A DNA stretch of 13,901 nucleotides from positions 1 to 13,901 of the forward strand of contig DAOVGP010000034.1 in the NCBI GenBank assembly GCA_030672375.1. The letters are read 5' to 3'. The number at the start of each line of letters is the position of its first letter. The first letter of the stretch is position 1. The DNA is from Candidatus Aenigmatarchaeota archaeon (GTDB taxonomy: Archaea > Aenigmatarchaeota > Aenigmatarchaeia > CG10238-14). Made by a program: the position numbers and the translations under genes. The notes beneath the pieces are model-generated. The model saw only the letters and a program-made list of their open reading frames with translations. It made no database searches and was not told the DNA's origin. Of this stretch, positions 5,939 through 13,542 are shown piece by piece.

Positions 5939-7453
5939 ATGTCTAAGATAATAGGTACTGTCATCTCAACTTTTGAAGGCCCTTCCACTTATAAATTCAA
6001 TTTCGTAATAAAAGAAGATTCTGGAAAGATACCTGTTCACAAAGGACAATTTATTCAACTCAAAACAGAAGAAGGTATCCTTGTCGGAAGGGTAGATGAG
6101 GTTATCAAGACTAATCGTTACTTCATGCAAGCCGAATCTGTGAGAGAGTATGAAAAATCTGGAAAACCGTTGATGGATATGTTTCCTGTAGATAGATGGG
6201 AGTATCTTGTAGCGAAAACTACTTCTCTAGGTATATATAATGACGGGTTGACGAAAAGAGTAACTTTTCCTCCTTCCCCTGGCTCAAACGTAGAACAGAT
6301 AAATGAGAAAATTCTTTCTGATTTTCTTGGTTTAGATTCGAAAGGACTAAACATGGGTAAGATATTTTTTCATGACTTAGATGCTAAGATAAACCTGACT
6401 AAATTGTTCCAAAAACACCTGGCAATTCTAGCGATAAGTGGAGCTGGAAAATCCCATCTTGTGTCAGTTTTATTGGAAGAACTGTTAGATAGACCGGATG
6501 AATTGGGTAAACCTGCCATAATCATTATAGATCCTCATGGTGAATACGTAGGGTTCACAGAAGACAAAAATTACTCTAAAAGAACAAAAGTTTTCGATAA
6601 AAATTCATTGAGTATAGCTGCTTCTTCTCTATCTCCTTATCAGATAATGGAATTCTTACCTGAGGTGTCACCTGTTCAGAGGAGGGAATTGATAAAAATC
6701 ATTAGGAATTTAAGGAAGAAGAAAAAACAATATGGAATCAGAGAACTCATCGAGGAAATTGAAAAAAGTGATATAAAAACGGTCACGAAGGATACGATAA
6801 TAAGTTGGATATCGAACTTAGGATTGACTAGATTGTTCTCAAAATATAATCGACCTTCTATTAAAGAATTGGCTAAACCTGGACAATTAAGTGTTATTAA
6901 CCTATCGGAATTTATAAGATTGAAAGAGAAACAGATCATAGTTACTTATTTCGCAAGAAAATTATTCAATTTTAGACGTGGTGGGATAATCCCTCCATTT
7001 ATACTGGTTGTTGAGGAGGCACATCAATTCTGTCCAGAAGGAATCAAGAGAAGTTATTCCATTTCCAAGGGAATAATGGAGACTATCGCAAGAGAAGGTA
7101 GAAAATTCCACGCATCATTGGTTTTAATATCTCAAAGACCGATTAAGTTGAGTACGACTGCTCTTTCACAATGCAATACTCACATACTTTTGAGAATAGT
7201 GAATCCTTATGATATCAAACATATTGCGGAATCTAGTGAGACTATCACATCAGAAATGACAAAGATTCTTCCAGGTCTGCAAGTAGGTGAAGCAATAGTA
7301 ACTGGAAATGCCACTAAACATCCGTTATTTATTCAGATAAGACCTAGAAAAAGTAAAGAGTCTTCAAGACTTGGAATGGGTTTAGAAGATGCAATAATAT
7401 CCTTTAATAATGGTTTAAAAAAGAGTGAAAAGGATTTAGACGCTTTCATGTAG
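5939..7453 (+). CDS. herA: HerA DNA-translocating helicase/ATPase
   Basis: This 504-aa FtsK/HerA-superfamily hexameric motor processes DNA ends with NurA and Mre11-Rad50 during break resection. The N-terminal HAS-barrel region (about 1-95) starts MSKIIGTVIST and contains HKGQFIQLKTEEGILVGRVDEV. The Walker A region is ISGAGKSH with K171, followed by the HerA-typical IIIIDPHGEYVGF (D198-H200-E202). The Walker B is LVVEEAHQF with E359-E360, then AREGRKFHASLVLISQRP. The C-terminal part has the characteristic HIAESSETITSEMTKILPGLQVGEAIV and PLFIQIRPRK. Length is normal for the family. The only nearby ribosome-binding-like sequence (GAAGGA) is too far upstream, and a TATA-like box lies about 27 nt upstream, so translation is probably leaderless. 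It converges with rad50 with 6 nt between stops, an unusual arrangement because these genes are often in one operon. No nurA is in the window. Confidence 0.95.
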   Translation: MSKIIGTVISTFEGPSTYKFNFVIKEDSGKIPVHKGQFIQLKTEEGILVGRVDEVIKTNRYFMQAESVREYEKSGKPLMDMFPVDRWEYLVAKTTSLGIYNDGLTKRVTFPPSPGSNVEQINEKILSDFLGLDSKGLNMGKIFFHDLDAKINLTKLFQKHLAILAISGAGKSHLVSVLLEELLDRPDELGKPAIIIIDPHGEYVGFTEDKNYSKRTKVFDKNSLSIAASSLSPYQIMEFLPEVSPVQRRELIKIIRNLRKKKKQYGIRELIEEIEKSDIKTVTKDTIISWISNLGLTRLFSKYNRPSIKELAKPGQLSVINLSEFIRLKEKQIIVTYFARKLFNFRRGGIIPPFILVVEEAHQFCPEGIKRSYSISKGIMETIAREGRKFHASLVLISQRPIKLSTTALSQCNTHILLRIVNPYDIKHIAESSETITSEMTKILPGLQVGEAIVTGNATKHPLFIQIRPRKSKESSRLGMGLEDAIISFNNGLKKSEKDLDAFM

Positions 7454-7459
7454 AATAGT

Positions 7460-9829
7460 TCAATTTACCTGAATAACTCTAGTTGGAGTATCCCTTTCTT
7501 TTTCTCTTTCTAATCTGTACAACTTACCTGTAACAGCTTCTTCTAACTTTTCTTCGTGTGTTATCAAGAATATTTGATCAACAAAATCACCAACTCTTGT
7601 TTTCAGAGTAAGCGCTAAGTCCCCTATAGCTTTAGCATCCAGATTGTGGGTGGGTTCATCAAGAACTAACCATTTCAACTGAGGTGCAAGAACTAAGGAA
7701 AATGCTATTCTCAAGACTAAAGAAGCTATGGATCTTTCTCCACCAGAGGCAAAACCATCGACATTTACCCATCTTTCCAACGTATCCTTTAATTGTAGAA
7801 CGTAATCTCCTCCCTCTATGTTTAGAGCTATATTGGTGAAGTCTCCGTATGGGTATATATTAGGCCATAAATCATTCATGGCATAATTGACAGTATCTAT
7901 GAATTCCATTCTCAGTTGAACTTGTGTCTTCTCAAGAGCTTTTTCGAATATTTTTAAATCTTTGATGAGTTTTCCTAATTTTGAAATTTCTTTTTTCTGA
8001 GTTTCGATCAACTTCAATTTTTCTTCTTGCTCTTTTTTCCTTTTTTCCTTTTCTATTATTAATTCGCTCAGGCTTTTCATCCTTTCTTGTAACTCAGATT
8101 TTTTACTCATTAATTTGGTAAATTCTTTTCTGATTTTTTCGATGTCTTTATCTCCTATCTCCTTGTTTATTTTAACTATTTTTTCTCTAACTTTATTTTC
8201 CTTTGATTTAAATTCCAATAAACGTGATTTCATACTCTTGAACTCAGAAAGTCTTGAAGAGATGAACTCTATATCCTTTTTTTCATTCTTCTTATCATCT
8301 ATCATATCTTGTAATTTGGTTACCTCGCCTTTCATTTCTGTAAATTTCTTCTCATTTTCTTTCACTACTTTAATCAATTCAGAATGTTTTTTCTTCGAAT
8401 CTTTCAATTGAGATTGTAATTCATTCAGATCAGATACTTCATTCAAGAACTGTTTAAATTTATCTGTTACTGTCTCAAGAACACGAACCTCATCTTTTTT
8501 AATCCCCCTATTTTTCTTCACTCTTTCCAGTCTTTTCTCTATTTCTTCTATCTTTTTTTTCTGTTGTTCAATAAGTTTCTTTTTCTTTGGCTGTGTTAAC
8601 TTTGATAAACAAACTGGACACTGATCCTTTAACTCATGAACTTGTTTAAGGACATCTTGAATTTCAGTGAGCTTTGCCATGAGGGAAGATAATTCAATCT
8701 CTATCTTTTCTAGTTTCTTCCTTTCTTTTTCCAAAGTTTTAGAAGGTTCATCACCATATTCTTTTTCTATTTCAGTTATCTTTCCCTTAACCTTGAGTTT
8801 TTCTGAGATTTCTTTATTCAATCTATTGAACTTCTCTTCCTCTAATAATTCAATCTTTGTTTTTGATTCAGAAATGAGTTCAGTCAATTTTTCATATTCA
8901 TTTCTCTTTTTTGATAAATTATCCTCTAGAAGTTTCAATTTCTCTGAAAGGATTTTTAATTGTTTCTTAACCTTCTCGGGTTTTTTTCCTTTCAAAAGCT
9001 TCTTTATATTTTCAATCACTTTCTGATTTTCTTCTATAGCACTTTCAAGAGATTTTTCTTCTTGTCTCAGAGAAATCAAATCTTTATTCAACTTTTCTAG
9101 TTTCTCCAATATCTCTTTGAGTTCCGACTCATTCTTACTTAAAAGTTTAAGGTCTTTGGATACCTTTATTTTACTCTTTTCAATCCCCTTTAAACTGTAT
9201 TCAATATCCTCAAGACTCTTCTTCAATTCTGTTAAGTTTGTCTGGTCTATTATGCTTTGTTTTGCTAGTTTCCTCTCCAAGAATTTATTCTTCAAACTGA
9301 CTGTAGAAGATCTGGCCTTTTCAAACTTATCTATAGTAAGAAGGTTGTCGATCCTTTTCATCCTTTCACCGCGTGGTAATGTTAAGAAATAATCCAAAGC
9401 GTTCTGTTCTGAATAGATGGCTTTACTGAACAACTCATAGTTTACTTTTAGTATCTTTTCCACTGTTTCTGTGACTCTTTGGGTTTGAGGAGCATCGATG
9501 AGTTTGTCTCCCTCTCTTATCTCAGAATACGTTGTCCCTTTACCTCTTTCAATAACTCTCATCACAGAATAATTCCTTCCGCTTATAGTAAAAGAAACCT
9601 CTACTTCAGTTGTGTCTTTTAGAATGGGTTTGTTCATGATGATATCGTCGAGTTTAATCTTCTTCGCCTGAAGGTCTGGAAATGTTCCGAACAATCCAAA
9701 ACAAAGTGCATTCATGACTGAACTTTTTCCACTACCTAGAATACCTATGAGAACATTTGTCCCAGTGGAAAAATCGAACTCTGAGTCTAGATGAGAACGA
9801 AAATTCTTCAGCTTGACTTTAGTTATCAT
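7460..9829 (-). CDS. rad50: Rad50 DNA repair ATPase
   Basis: This SMC-like ATPase of the Mre11-Rad50 complex tethers and processes DNA ends. It has 789 residues from the chosen ATG: N-lobe with Walker A GILGSGKS at 29-36, Q-loop Q142 in YSEQNALDYF, a long coiled coil from about 160 to 640, a zinc hook C404-P-V-C407 in its middle, then the C-lobe with signature SGGERS (695-700), Walker B VLDEPTHNLD (D724-E725) and H-loop H758 in ITHEE. Walker A normally reads GxNGSGKS; here the Asn is Leu. The coiled coil is on the short side for archaeal Rad50 (about 880 aa remembered for Pyrococcus). An upstream GTG at 9838 would add MSD, overlapping the mre11 stop. The ATG at 9829, giving MITKVKLKNFRSH and lying one base after the mre11 stop, matches family starts better. 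It is translationally coupled to mre11. Confidence 0.96.
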   Translation of the reverse strand: MITKVKLKNFRSHLDSEFDFSTGTNVLIGILGSGKSSVMNALCFGLFGTFPDLQAKKIKLDDIIMNKPILKDTTEVEVSFTISGRNYSVMRVIERGKGTTYSEIREGDKLIDAPQTQRVTETVEKILKVNYELFSKAIYSEQNALDYFLTLPRGERMKRIDNLLTIDKFEKARSSTVSLKNKFLERKLAKQSIIDQTNLTELKKSLEDIEYSLKGIEKSKIKVSKDLKLLSKNESELKEILEKLEKLNKDLISLRQEEKSLESAIEENQKVIENIKKLLKGKKPEKVKKQLKILSEKLKLLEDNLSKKRNEYEKLTELISESKTKIELLEEEKFNRLNKEISEKLKVKGKITEIEKEYGDEPSKTLEKERKKLEKIEIELSSLMAKLTEIQDVLKQVHELKDQCPVCLSKLTQPKKKKLIEQQKKKIEEIEKRLERVKKNRGIKKDEVRVLETVTDKFKQFLNEVSDLNELQSQLKDSKKKHSELIKVVKENEKKFTEMKGEVTKLQDMIDDKKNEKKDIEFISSRLSEFKSMKSRLLEFKSKENKVREKIVKINKEIGDKDIEKIRKEFTKLMSKKSELQERMKSLSELIIEKEKRKKEQEEKLKLIETQKKEISKLGKLIKDLKIFEKALEKTQVQLRMEFIDTVNYAMNDLWPNIYPYGDFTNIALNIEGGDYVLQLKDTLERWVNVDGFASGGERSIASLVLRIAFSLVLAPQLKWLVLDEPTHNLDAKAIGDLALTLKTRVGDFVDQIFLITHEEKLEEAVTGKLYRLEREKERDTPTRVIQVN

Positions 9830-9830
9830 A

Positions 9831-11078
9831 TCACTCACTCTTGAATAACTGGGTTAAAGTTTTTTGTTGACCAGATAAAATAGAAAAGGCCTTTTCCGTT
9901 TCACCTTCACTCAATAACCTAAAAATGCTTTCTCCGTCGAAAGTTGAGCTAAAATTCAAATTCTCGAGGTTCTTCCTTAATATCTGTAAACCCATCTCTT
10001 CGATGGACAGTTTCTTTTCTCTTAAACTTCTTAATAATTCGATCTTTCGTGTTATCTCTGGTGATTCTAATTCCCTTGAGAAGTAAATTATCGCTTTCTC
10101 TGAATATTTTTTTTGAATTTCTCTCAAATCCTTGCCTATACTGCCTGACTCTTTCCCAAATATCTTTAATTTAATTATTGGTATTTTTTTAAAATCCTGA
10201 CTCAGTTTTTTAGTTAGAACTTCTTCTATCTGGTCTCTCATTGTTAAATCAGATTTGAGTTTTATCTCTTCATAAAAGAATTTCCTATTATCTTCCAATG
10301 GTATGAAGTTGATATTCGTTTCCTTATCAATTCTAATCTGATACAATCCCTTTGAAACTTCTGACTCTTCTTTCTTCAATTGAGTTACTATAGTACCTCC
10401 TGGTAACAATAAAGTCGTATCATCTATTTTTGTTCTTCCTCTGGTATGGATGTGACCGTTGATGATGAGATCAAATCCTTTGGGTAGATTTGTTAGATTC
10501 AGGGTAGGTGGTTCAAGTGGGGAATATATGAAAGGCTCTATACTCTGGTGAAGAATTAAGATGTTATAATACTCATCTACAGGTTTTGGATCCCATTTAT
10601 CCATAACTTGTTTGGCGTATCTTTCAGGAACTCCAGACATCCCTTGAATAGCGACTTTTTGACCGTCTTTCTCAAATATTATACCATTACAATGCAAGTA
10701 AATTAGAAAACCTGTTTCTTCTAGGGCTTGTATTGCGTTAATTTGTCCTTTACCTCTTCTTTCATGTGTCCCGTGTATAGCTATAACAGGTAATCCTTCT
10801 AGACTTCTCTTTGAAATCTCACTTAGGTCTTTGTTTATTGTTTTTACCAGTTTAATGTCCTTATTTTTAGTTAAAAGAGGTTTGGACAGAACTCTTAGAG
10901 TATTAGCCCAAACTTCTGTCTTAGGAATCCTTGAATCGAAAATATCCCCAGCGATGAGAATTAAATCTGAGTTCAAACATTTCGATATTGCTTCTTGTGC
11001 GTTCTGATAACTATCGTTTTCTAGTTTTGTGTTTAAACCATATCCGAAGTGTAGGTCAGAAAGGATTGATATTAGCAT
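9831..11078 (-). CDS. mre11: Mre11 nuclease
   Basis: This 415-aa phosphodiesterase is the Mre11 subunit of the break-repair complex. Its metal-site motifs are D8-L-H10-F-G, AGDIFDSR with D45 and D48, GTHERR with H105, LHQ with H177, and NGHIHTR with H209 and H211, followed by the capping motif GGTIVTQLKKEE. The usual GNHD is GTHE, so the Asn metal ligand is replaced by Thr; I have an impression that some other archaeal Mre11 proteins share this, but cannot verify it. The C-terminal region (about 275-415) has the helical Rad50-binding type sequence with repeated K, E and L and a final FKSE. There is no ribosome-binding site at the ATG. A TATA-like box at 11095-11110 lies about 26 nt upstream, so the mRNA is probably leaderless. 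It is the first gene of the mre11-rad50 operon; its stop is one base from the rad50 ATG. Confidence 0.95.
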   Translation of the reverse strand: MLISILSDLHFGYGLNTKLENDSYQNAQEAISKCLNSDLILIAGDIFDSRIPKTEVWANTLRVLSKPLLTKNKDIKLVKTINKDLSEISKRSLEGLPVIAIHGTHERRGKGQINAIQALEETGFLIYLHCNGIIFEKDGQKVAIQGMSGVPERYAKQVMDKWDPKPVDEYYNILILHQSIEPFIYSPLEPPTLNLTNLPKGFDLIINGHIHTRGRTKIDDTTLLLPGGTIVTQLKKEESEVSKGLYQIRIDKETNINFIPLEDNRKFFYEEIKLKSDLTMRDQIEEVLTKKLSQDFKKIPIIKLKIFGKESGSIGKDLREIQKKYSEKAIIYFSRELESPEITRKIELLRSLREKKLSIEEMGLQILRKNLENLNFSSTFDGESIFRLLSEGETEKAFSILSGQQKTLTQLFKSE

Positions 11079-11094
11079 CGTTAAAATTATCGTG

Positions 11095-11110
11095 CTTAAA
11101 TTTTAAATGT
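11095..11110 (-). promoter_or_regulatory. TATA-like box for mre11-rad50
   Basis: The minus strand reads ACATTTAAAATTTAAG, centred about 25 nt from the mre11 ATG. The 15 nt between this box and the ATG contain no Shine-Dalgarno sequence, consistent with a leaderless transcript. Confidence 0.48.
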
Positions 11111-11164
11111 AGTTGTTCTTTTCTTACTATTTATTGGGAAAAATAGAAACTTTTTAATACTTAA

Positions 11165-11174
11165 CTTTATTATA
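11165..11174 (+). promoter_or_regulatory. TATA-like box, candidate promoter for tRNA-Pro and proS
   Basis: CTTTATTATA is the best TATA-like sequence upstream of the tRNA, but it would place the start site near 11195, leaving a precursor leader of about 60 nt before the tRNA at 11259. No better box lies at the usual distance from the tRNA; AGATTTTT near 11224-11231 is the only weak alternative. The 11183-11258 stretch holds nothing I recognise. Confidence 0.35.
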
Positions 11175-11258
11175 CTACCTAAGTGAGTTTATGGGTGAAT
11201 GTTTTCCAGAGTGAACTAATCCTAGATTTTTCTACTCAAGTTACTAATTTTCTAACAA

Positions 11259-11332
11259 GGGGATGTAGTATAGTTTGGTTAGTATGCGGGCTTTGGGAGC
11301 CTGTGACCCGAGTTCAAATCTCGGCATCCCCA
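11259..11332 (+). tRNA. tRNA-Pro (anticodon UGG)
   Basis: A 74-nt cloverleaf can be drawn by hand. The acceptor is GGGGATG (11259-11265) paired perfectly with CATCCCC (11325-11331), with discriminator A11332. A short D-arm with GTAT/GTAT (including G-U pairs) follows T8-A9. The anticodon stem is CGGGC/GCCTG with loop TTTGGGA, giving anticodon TGG at 11294-11296 (proline, CCN codons). The T-arm is CCGAG-TTCAAAT-CTCGG (11308-11324). The 3' CCA is not encoded (the sequence continues TCAAAAG) and must be added enzymatically. No intron is present. It is followed 45 nt later by proS, its cognate synthetase gene, without a T-run between, so the two may be co-transcribed. Confidence 0.97.
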
Positions 11333-11377
11333 TCAAAAGAATTGATATTGAACAAATGCTATAATTAGAGTGATAAC

Positions 11378-12817
11378 ATGTCAGAACAAGAAGGAATAAC
11401 AATTAAAAAATCGGATGATTTCTCAGAATGGTATACACAAGTTGTCCAAAAGGCTGAATTGGCTGATTACGCACCAGTCCAAGGATGTATGGTTATAAGA
11501 ACGAATGGCTATGCTCTCTGGGAAAACATGGTAAAAACCTTGGACAAAGAGTTCAAAAAATATGGCGTTAGGAATGCCTATTTTCCACTTTTCATACCAG
11601 AAAGTTTCTTGAAAAAAGAAGCTGAACACTTCCAGGGATTCGTGCCAGAATGCGCTTGGGTAACAATCGGAGGTAAAACTAAACTAGGTGAAAGGCTAGC
11701 GGTAAGACCTACGAGCGAGACTATCATCTATTCTATGTTCAGTAAATGGATAAGGAGTTGGAGAGACCTTCCCATGAAAATTAATCAATGGTGTAACATC
11801 GTGAGATGGGAGTCCTCAACAAAATTTTTTGTCAGAACAACTGAATTCCTATGGCAAGAAGGACACACGGCCCATGAAACCATAAAAGAAGCAGACAAGA
11901 TGATGATGGATATATTGAAAGTATATCAAAGATTTATTGAAGATTATTTAGCTATACCAGTTTTAACTGGAAAGAAGAGTGACAGAGAGAAATTTGCTGG
12001 GGCATTAACGACTACTACTCTTGAAGCATTGATACCTGATGGTAAAGCTATACAAATGGGCACTTCCCATAACCTAGGACAAAATTTCTCAAAAGCTTTC
12101 AACGTAAAATTCTTGGACAGAGATGAAAAAGAAAAATTTGTTTGGAATACTTCTTGGGGAGTTTCAACCAGGATGATAGGGGGATTAATAATGGTACATG
12201 GTGACGACAAAGGCTTGATAATCCCGCCAAAGATTGCTCATACTCACGCCGTGATAATACCTATTTTCTATAAACCAGCAGAAAAGAAGAAAGTCTTGAA
12301 GAAGGCTGAAGATATCAAGAAGAAACTAGAAAAAGAATTGGGAGTAATTCTCGATGATCGAACTGAATACACACCAGGTTGGAAATTCAACGAATGGGAA
12401 TTGAAAGGCATTCCTTTGAGAATAGAAATAGGACCTAAAGATATCCAGAAGAAGCAAGTTGTTGTAGTTCGGAGAGATAACGGAAAAAAGATTATAACAA
12501 AAGAAAGTCAACTCACTAAAAAGGTTAATCTTCTTCTAGAAGACATTCAAAAATCTCTATTCAACAAGGCGAGGAAGTTATTAAAAGATAATATAAGAAC
12601 TGTCAAAAATTATGAAGAATTTAAGAAAGTAATAAACAAAAAAAGAGGTTTTATCAAAGCTTGTTGGTGTGGGAACGAAAGCTGTGAAGACAAAATTAAA
12701 CAAGAAACCGGTGCAACTATCAGGATAATTCCATTCAAGAAAGAAAAAGTTTTTTCGAATTGCATCCGTTGTGGTAAGAAAGCAAACGAAGGAGTTTATT
12801 TCGCAAAGGCTTATTAA
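11378..12817 (+). CDS. proS: Prolyl-tRNA synthetase, archaeal/eukaryotic type
   Basis: This 479-aa class II synthetase charges tRNA-Pro with proline. Class II features include the N-terminal catalytic part with VQGCMVIRTNGYALWENM, LAVRPTSETIIYSMF, motif 2 around R153-E161 (VRTTEFLWQEGHTAH), the proline-site region MGTSHNLGQNF and motif 3 V262-S-T-R265 leading to IGGLIMVHGDD. It then has an anticodon-binding domain and a C-terminal zinc domain. The zinc ligands are probably C431, C436, C462 and C465; this spacing (5, 26, 3) equals what I recall for the Methanothermobacter enzyme. The chain ends with the family's terminal Tyr (FAKAY). The bacterial-type editing insertion is absent, as expected for this class. 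The start is ATG with GAGTGAT a few nt upstream. It lies 45 nt after its cognate tRNA gene and upstream of psmB. Confidence 0.97.
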   Translation: MSEQEGITIKKSDDFSEWYTQVVQKAELADYAPVQGCMVIRTNGYALWENMVKTLDKEFKKYGVRNAYFPLFIPESFLKKEAEHFQGFVPECAWVTIGGKTKLGERLAVRPTSETIIYSMFSKWIRSWRDLPMKINQWCNIVRWESSTKFFVRTTEFLWQEGHTAHETIKEADKMMMDILKVYQRFIEDYLAIPVLTGKKSDREKFAGALTTTTLEALIPDGKAIQMGTSHNLGQNFSKAFNVKFLDRDEKEKFVWNTSWGVSTRMIGGLIMVHGDDKGLIIPPKIAHTHAVIIPIFYKPAEKKKVLKKAEDIKKKLEKELGVILDDRTEYTPGWKFNEWELKGIPLRIEIGPKDIQKKQVVVVRRDNGKKIITKESQLTKKVNLLLEDIQKSLFNKARKLLKDNIRTVKNYEEFKKVINKKRGFIKACWCGNESCEDKIKQETGATIRIIPFKKEKVFSNCIRCGKKANEGVYFAKAY

Positions 12818-12826
12818 GTTTAAGAT

Positions 12827-12836
12827 ATTTAAATAT
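12827..12836 (+). promoter_or_regulatory. TATA-like box for psmB
   Basis: ATTTAAATAT lies about 42 nt before the TTG start; a transcription start about 25 nt downstream (near 12857) would still include the GAGGTG ribosome-binding site at 12863-12868. This suggests that psmB can be transcribed independently of proS despite sharing its direction and a short gap. Confidence 0.42.
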
Positions 12837-12873
12837 GTTAATGAAAAATTATTATGAATTCTGAGGTGTTTTC

Positions 12874-13521
12874 TTGGAGAAAATAGAAGGTATAAAAAGT
12901 GGAACCACAACTGTAGGAATCGTTTGTAAAGATGGTATTGTATTAGCTGCTGAGAAAAAGGCAAGTATGGGTTATCTAGTCGCTTCAAAGGAAGAGATGA
13001 AGATAGTCGAGATAATGCCACACATAGGTATGACAGAAGCTGGTATGGTTGGTGATATCCAAGCATTGACTAGATATCTTAAGGCTGAAGCGAGATTATT
13101 TGAATTGACCAGTAGAAGAAAAATTTCTGTAAAAGCAGCTGCAACATTGTTGTCAAACATCTTGTATCAAGGTAGATGGAGTTTCTTTCCTTACTATGTT
13201 CAATTGATCTTGGCGGGATACGATGAAATGGGTCCAAGTCTCTTCGTTCTCTCTCCTGATGGTTCTCGTTTAGAAGATAAGAAATTTTTCACGACTGGCT
13301 CAGGTTCTCCGATGGCTTTCGGAGTCCTTGAAACATTGTATAAGGGAAACCCCTCTTTGGATGAGTGTAAACGAATAGCTGTGAGAGCAGTTAAGGCAGC
13401 TGTTGAGAGGGACATAGCATCTGGTGGGAAGGGTATAGATGTTGCAGTGATAGATAAAGATGGATTCAGGTTATTGAAAAGGACAGAAGTAGAAAAGATC
13501 ATAGAAGAAGTGAAGAAATAA
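12874..13521 (+). CDS. psmB: Proteasome beta subunit (20S, catalytic)
   Basis: This 215-aa N-terminal nucleophile threonine protease forms the inner rings of the 20S proteasome. The short propeptide MEKIEGIKSG is expected to be cut before T11, giving the mature N-terminus TTTVGIV. Counting from that Thr1, E17 (AAEKK) and K33 (EEMKI) fall at the catalytic positions of the Thermoplasma enzyme; TTGSGSPMAFG and ERDIASGGKGIDVAVI supply the active-site serines and aspartate. The start is TTG at 12874, supported by GAGGTG at 12863-12868 with a 5-nt spacer. An ATG in the same frame at 12841 is cut off by a TGA at 12862-12864, so no longer form is possible. The alpha subunit and PAN ATPase are not in the window. 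It is followed 21 nt later by aCPSF1. Confidence 0.96.
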   Translation: MEKIEGIKSGTTTVGIVCKDGIVLAAEKKASMGYLVASKEEMKIVEIMPHIGMTEAGMVGDIQALTRYLKAEARLFELTSRRKISVKAAATLLSNILYQGRWSFFPYYVQLILAGYDEMGPSLFVLSPDGSRLEDKKFFTTGSGSPMAFGVLETLYKGNPSLDECKRIAVRAVKAAVERDIASGGKGIDVAVIDKDGFRLLKRTEVEKIIEEVKK

Positions 13522-13542
13522 CTCGTCCTCAAGTGAATAAAT

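Noticed and set aside
8115..9392. Several plus-strand frames of Phe/Ser-rich sequence
   Set aside because: These are antisense readings of the Lys/Glu-rich Rad50 coiled coil and have no translation signals.
11183..11258. Possible C/D-box or H/ACA small RNA upstream of the tRNA
   Set aside because: No RTGATGA C box, CTGA D box or ACA element in suitable arrangement was found.
11183..11368. A 61-codon frame starting at GTG and running through the tRNA gene
   Set aside because: It spans the whole tRNA-Pro cloverleaf, has no ribosome-binding site and gives no recognisable protein; the tRNA explains the conserved part.
12581..13066. Minus-strand 161-aa frame between proS and psmB
   Set aside because: It is antisense to the zinc-domain end of proS and the start of psmB, both certain; composition is that of a shadow frame.
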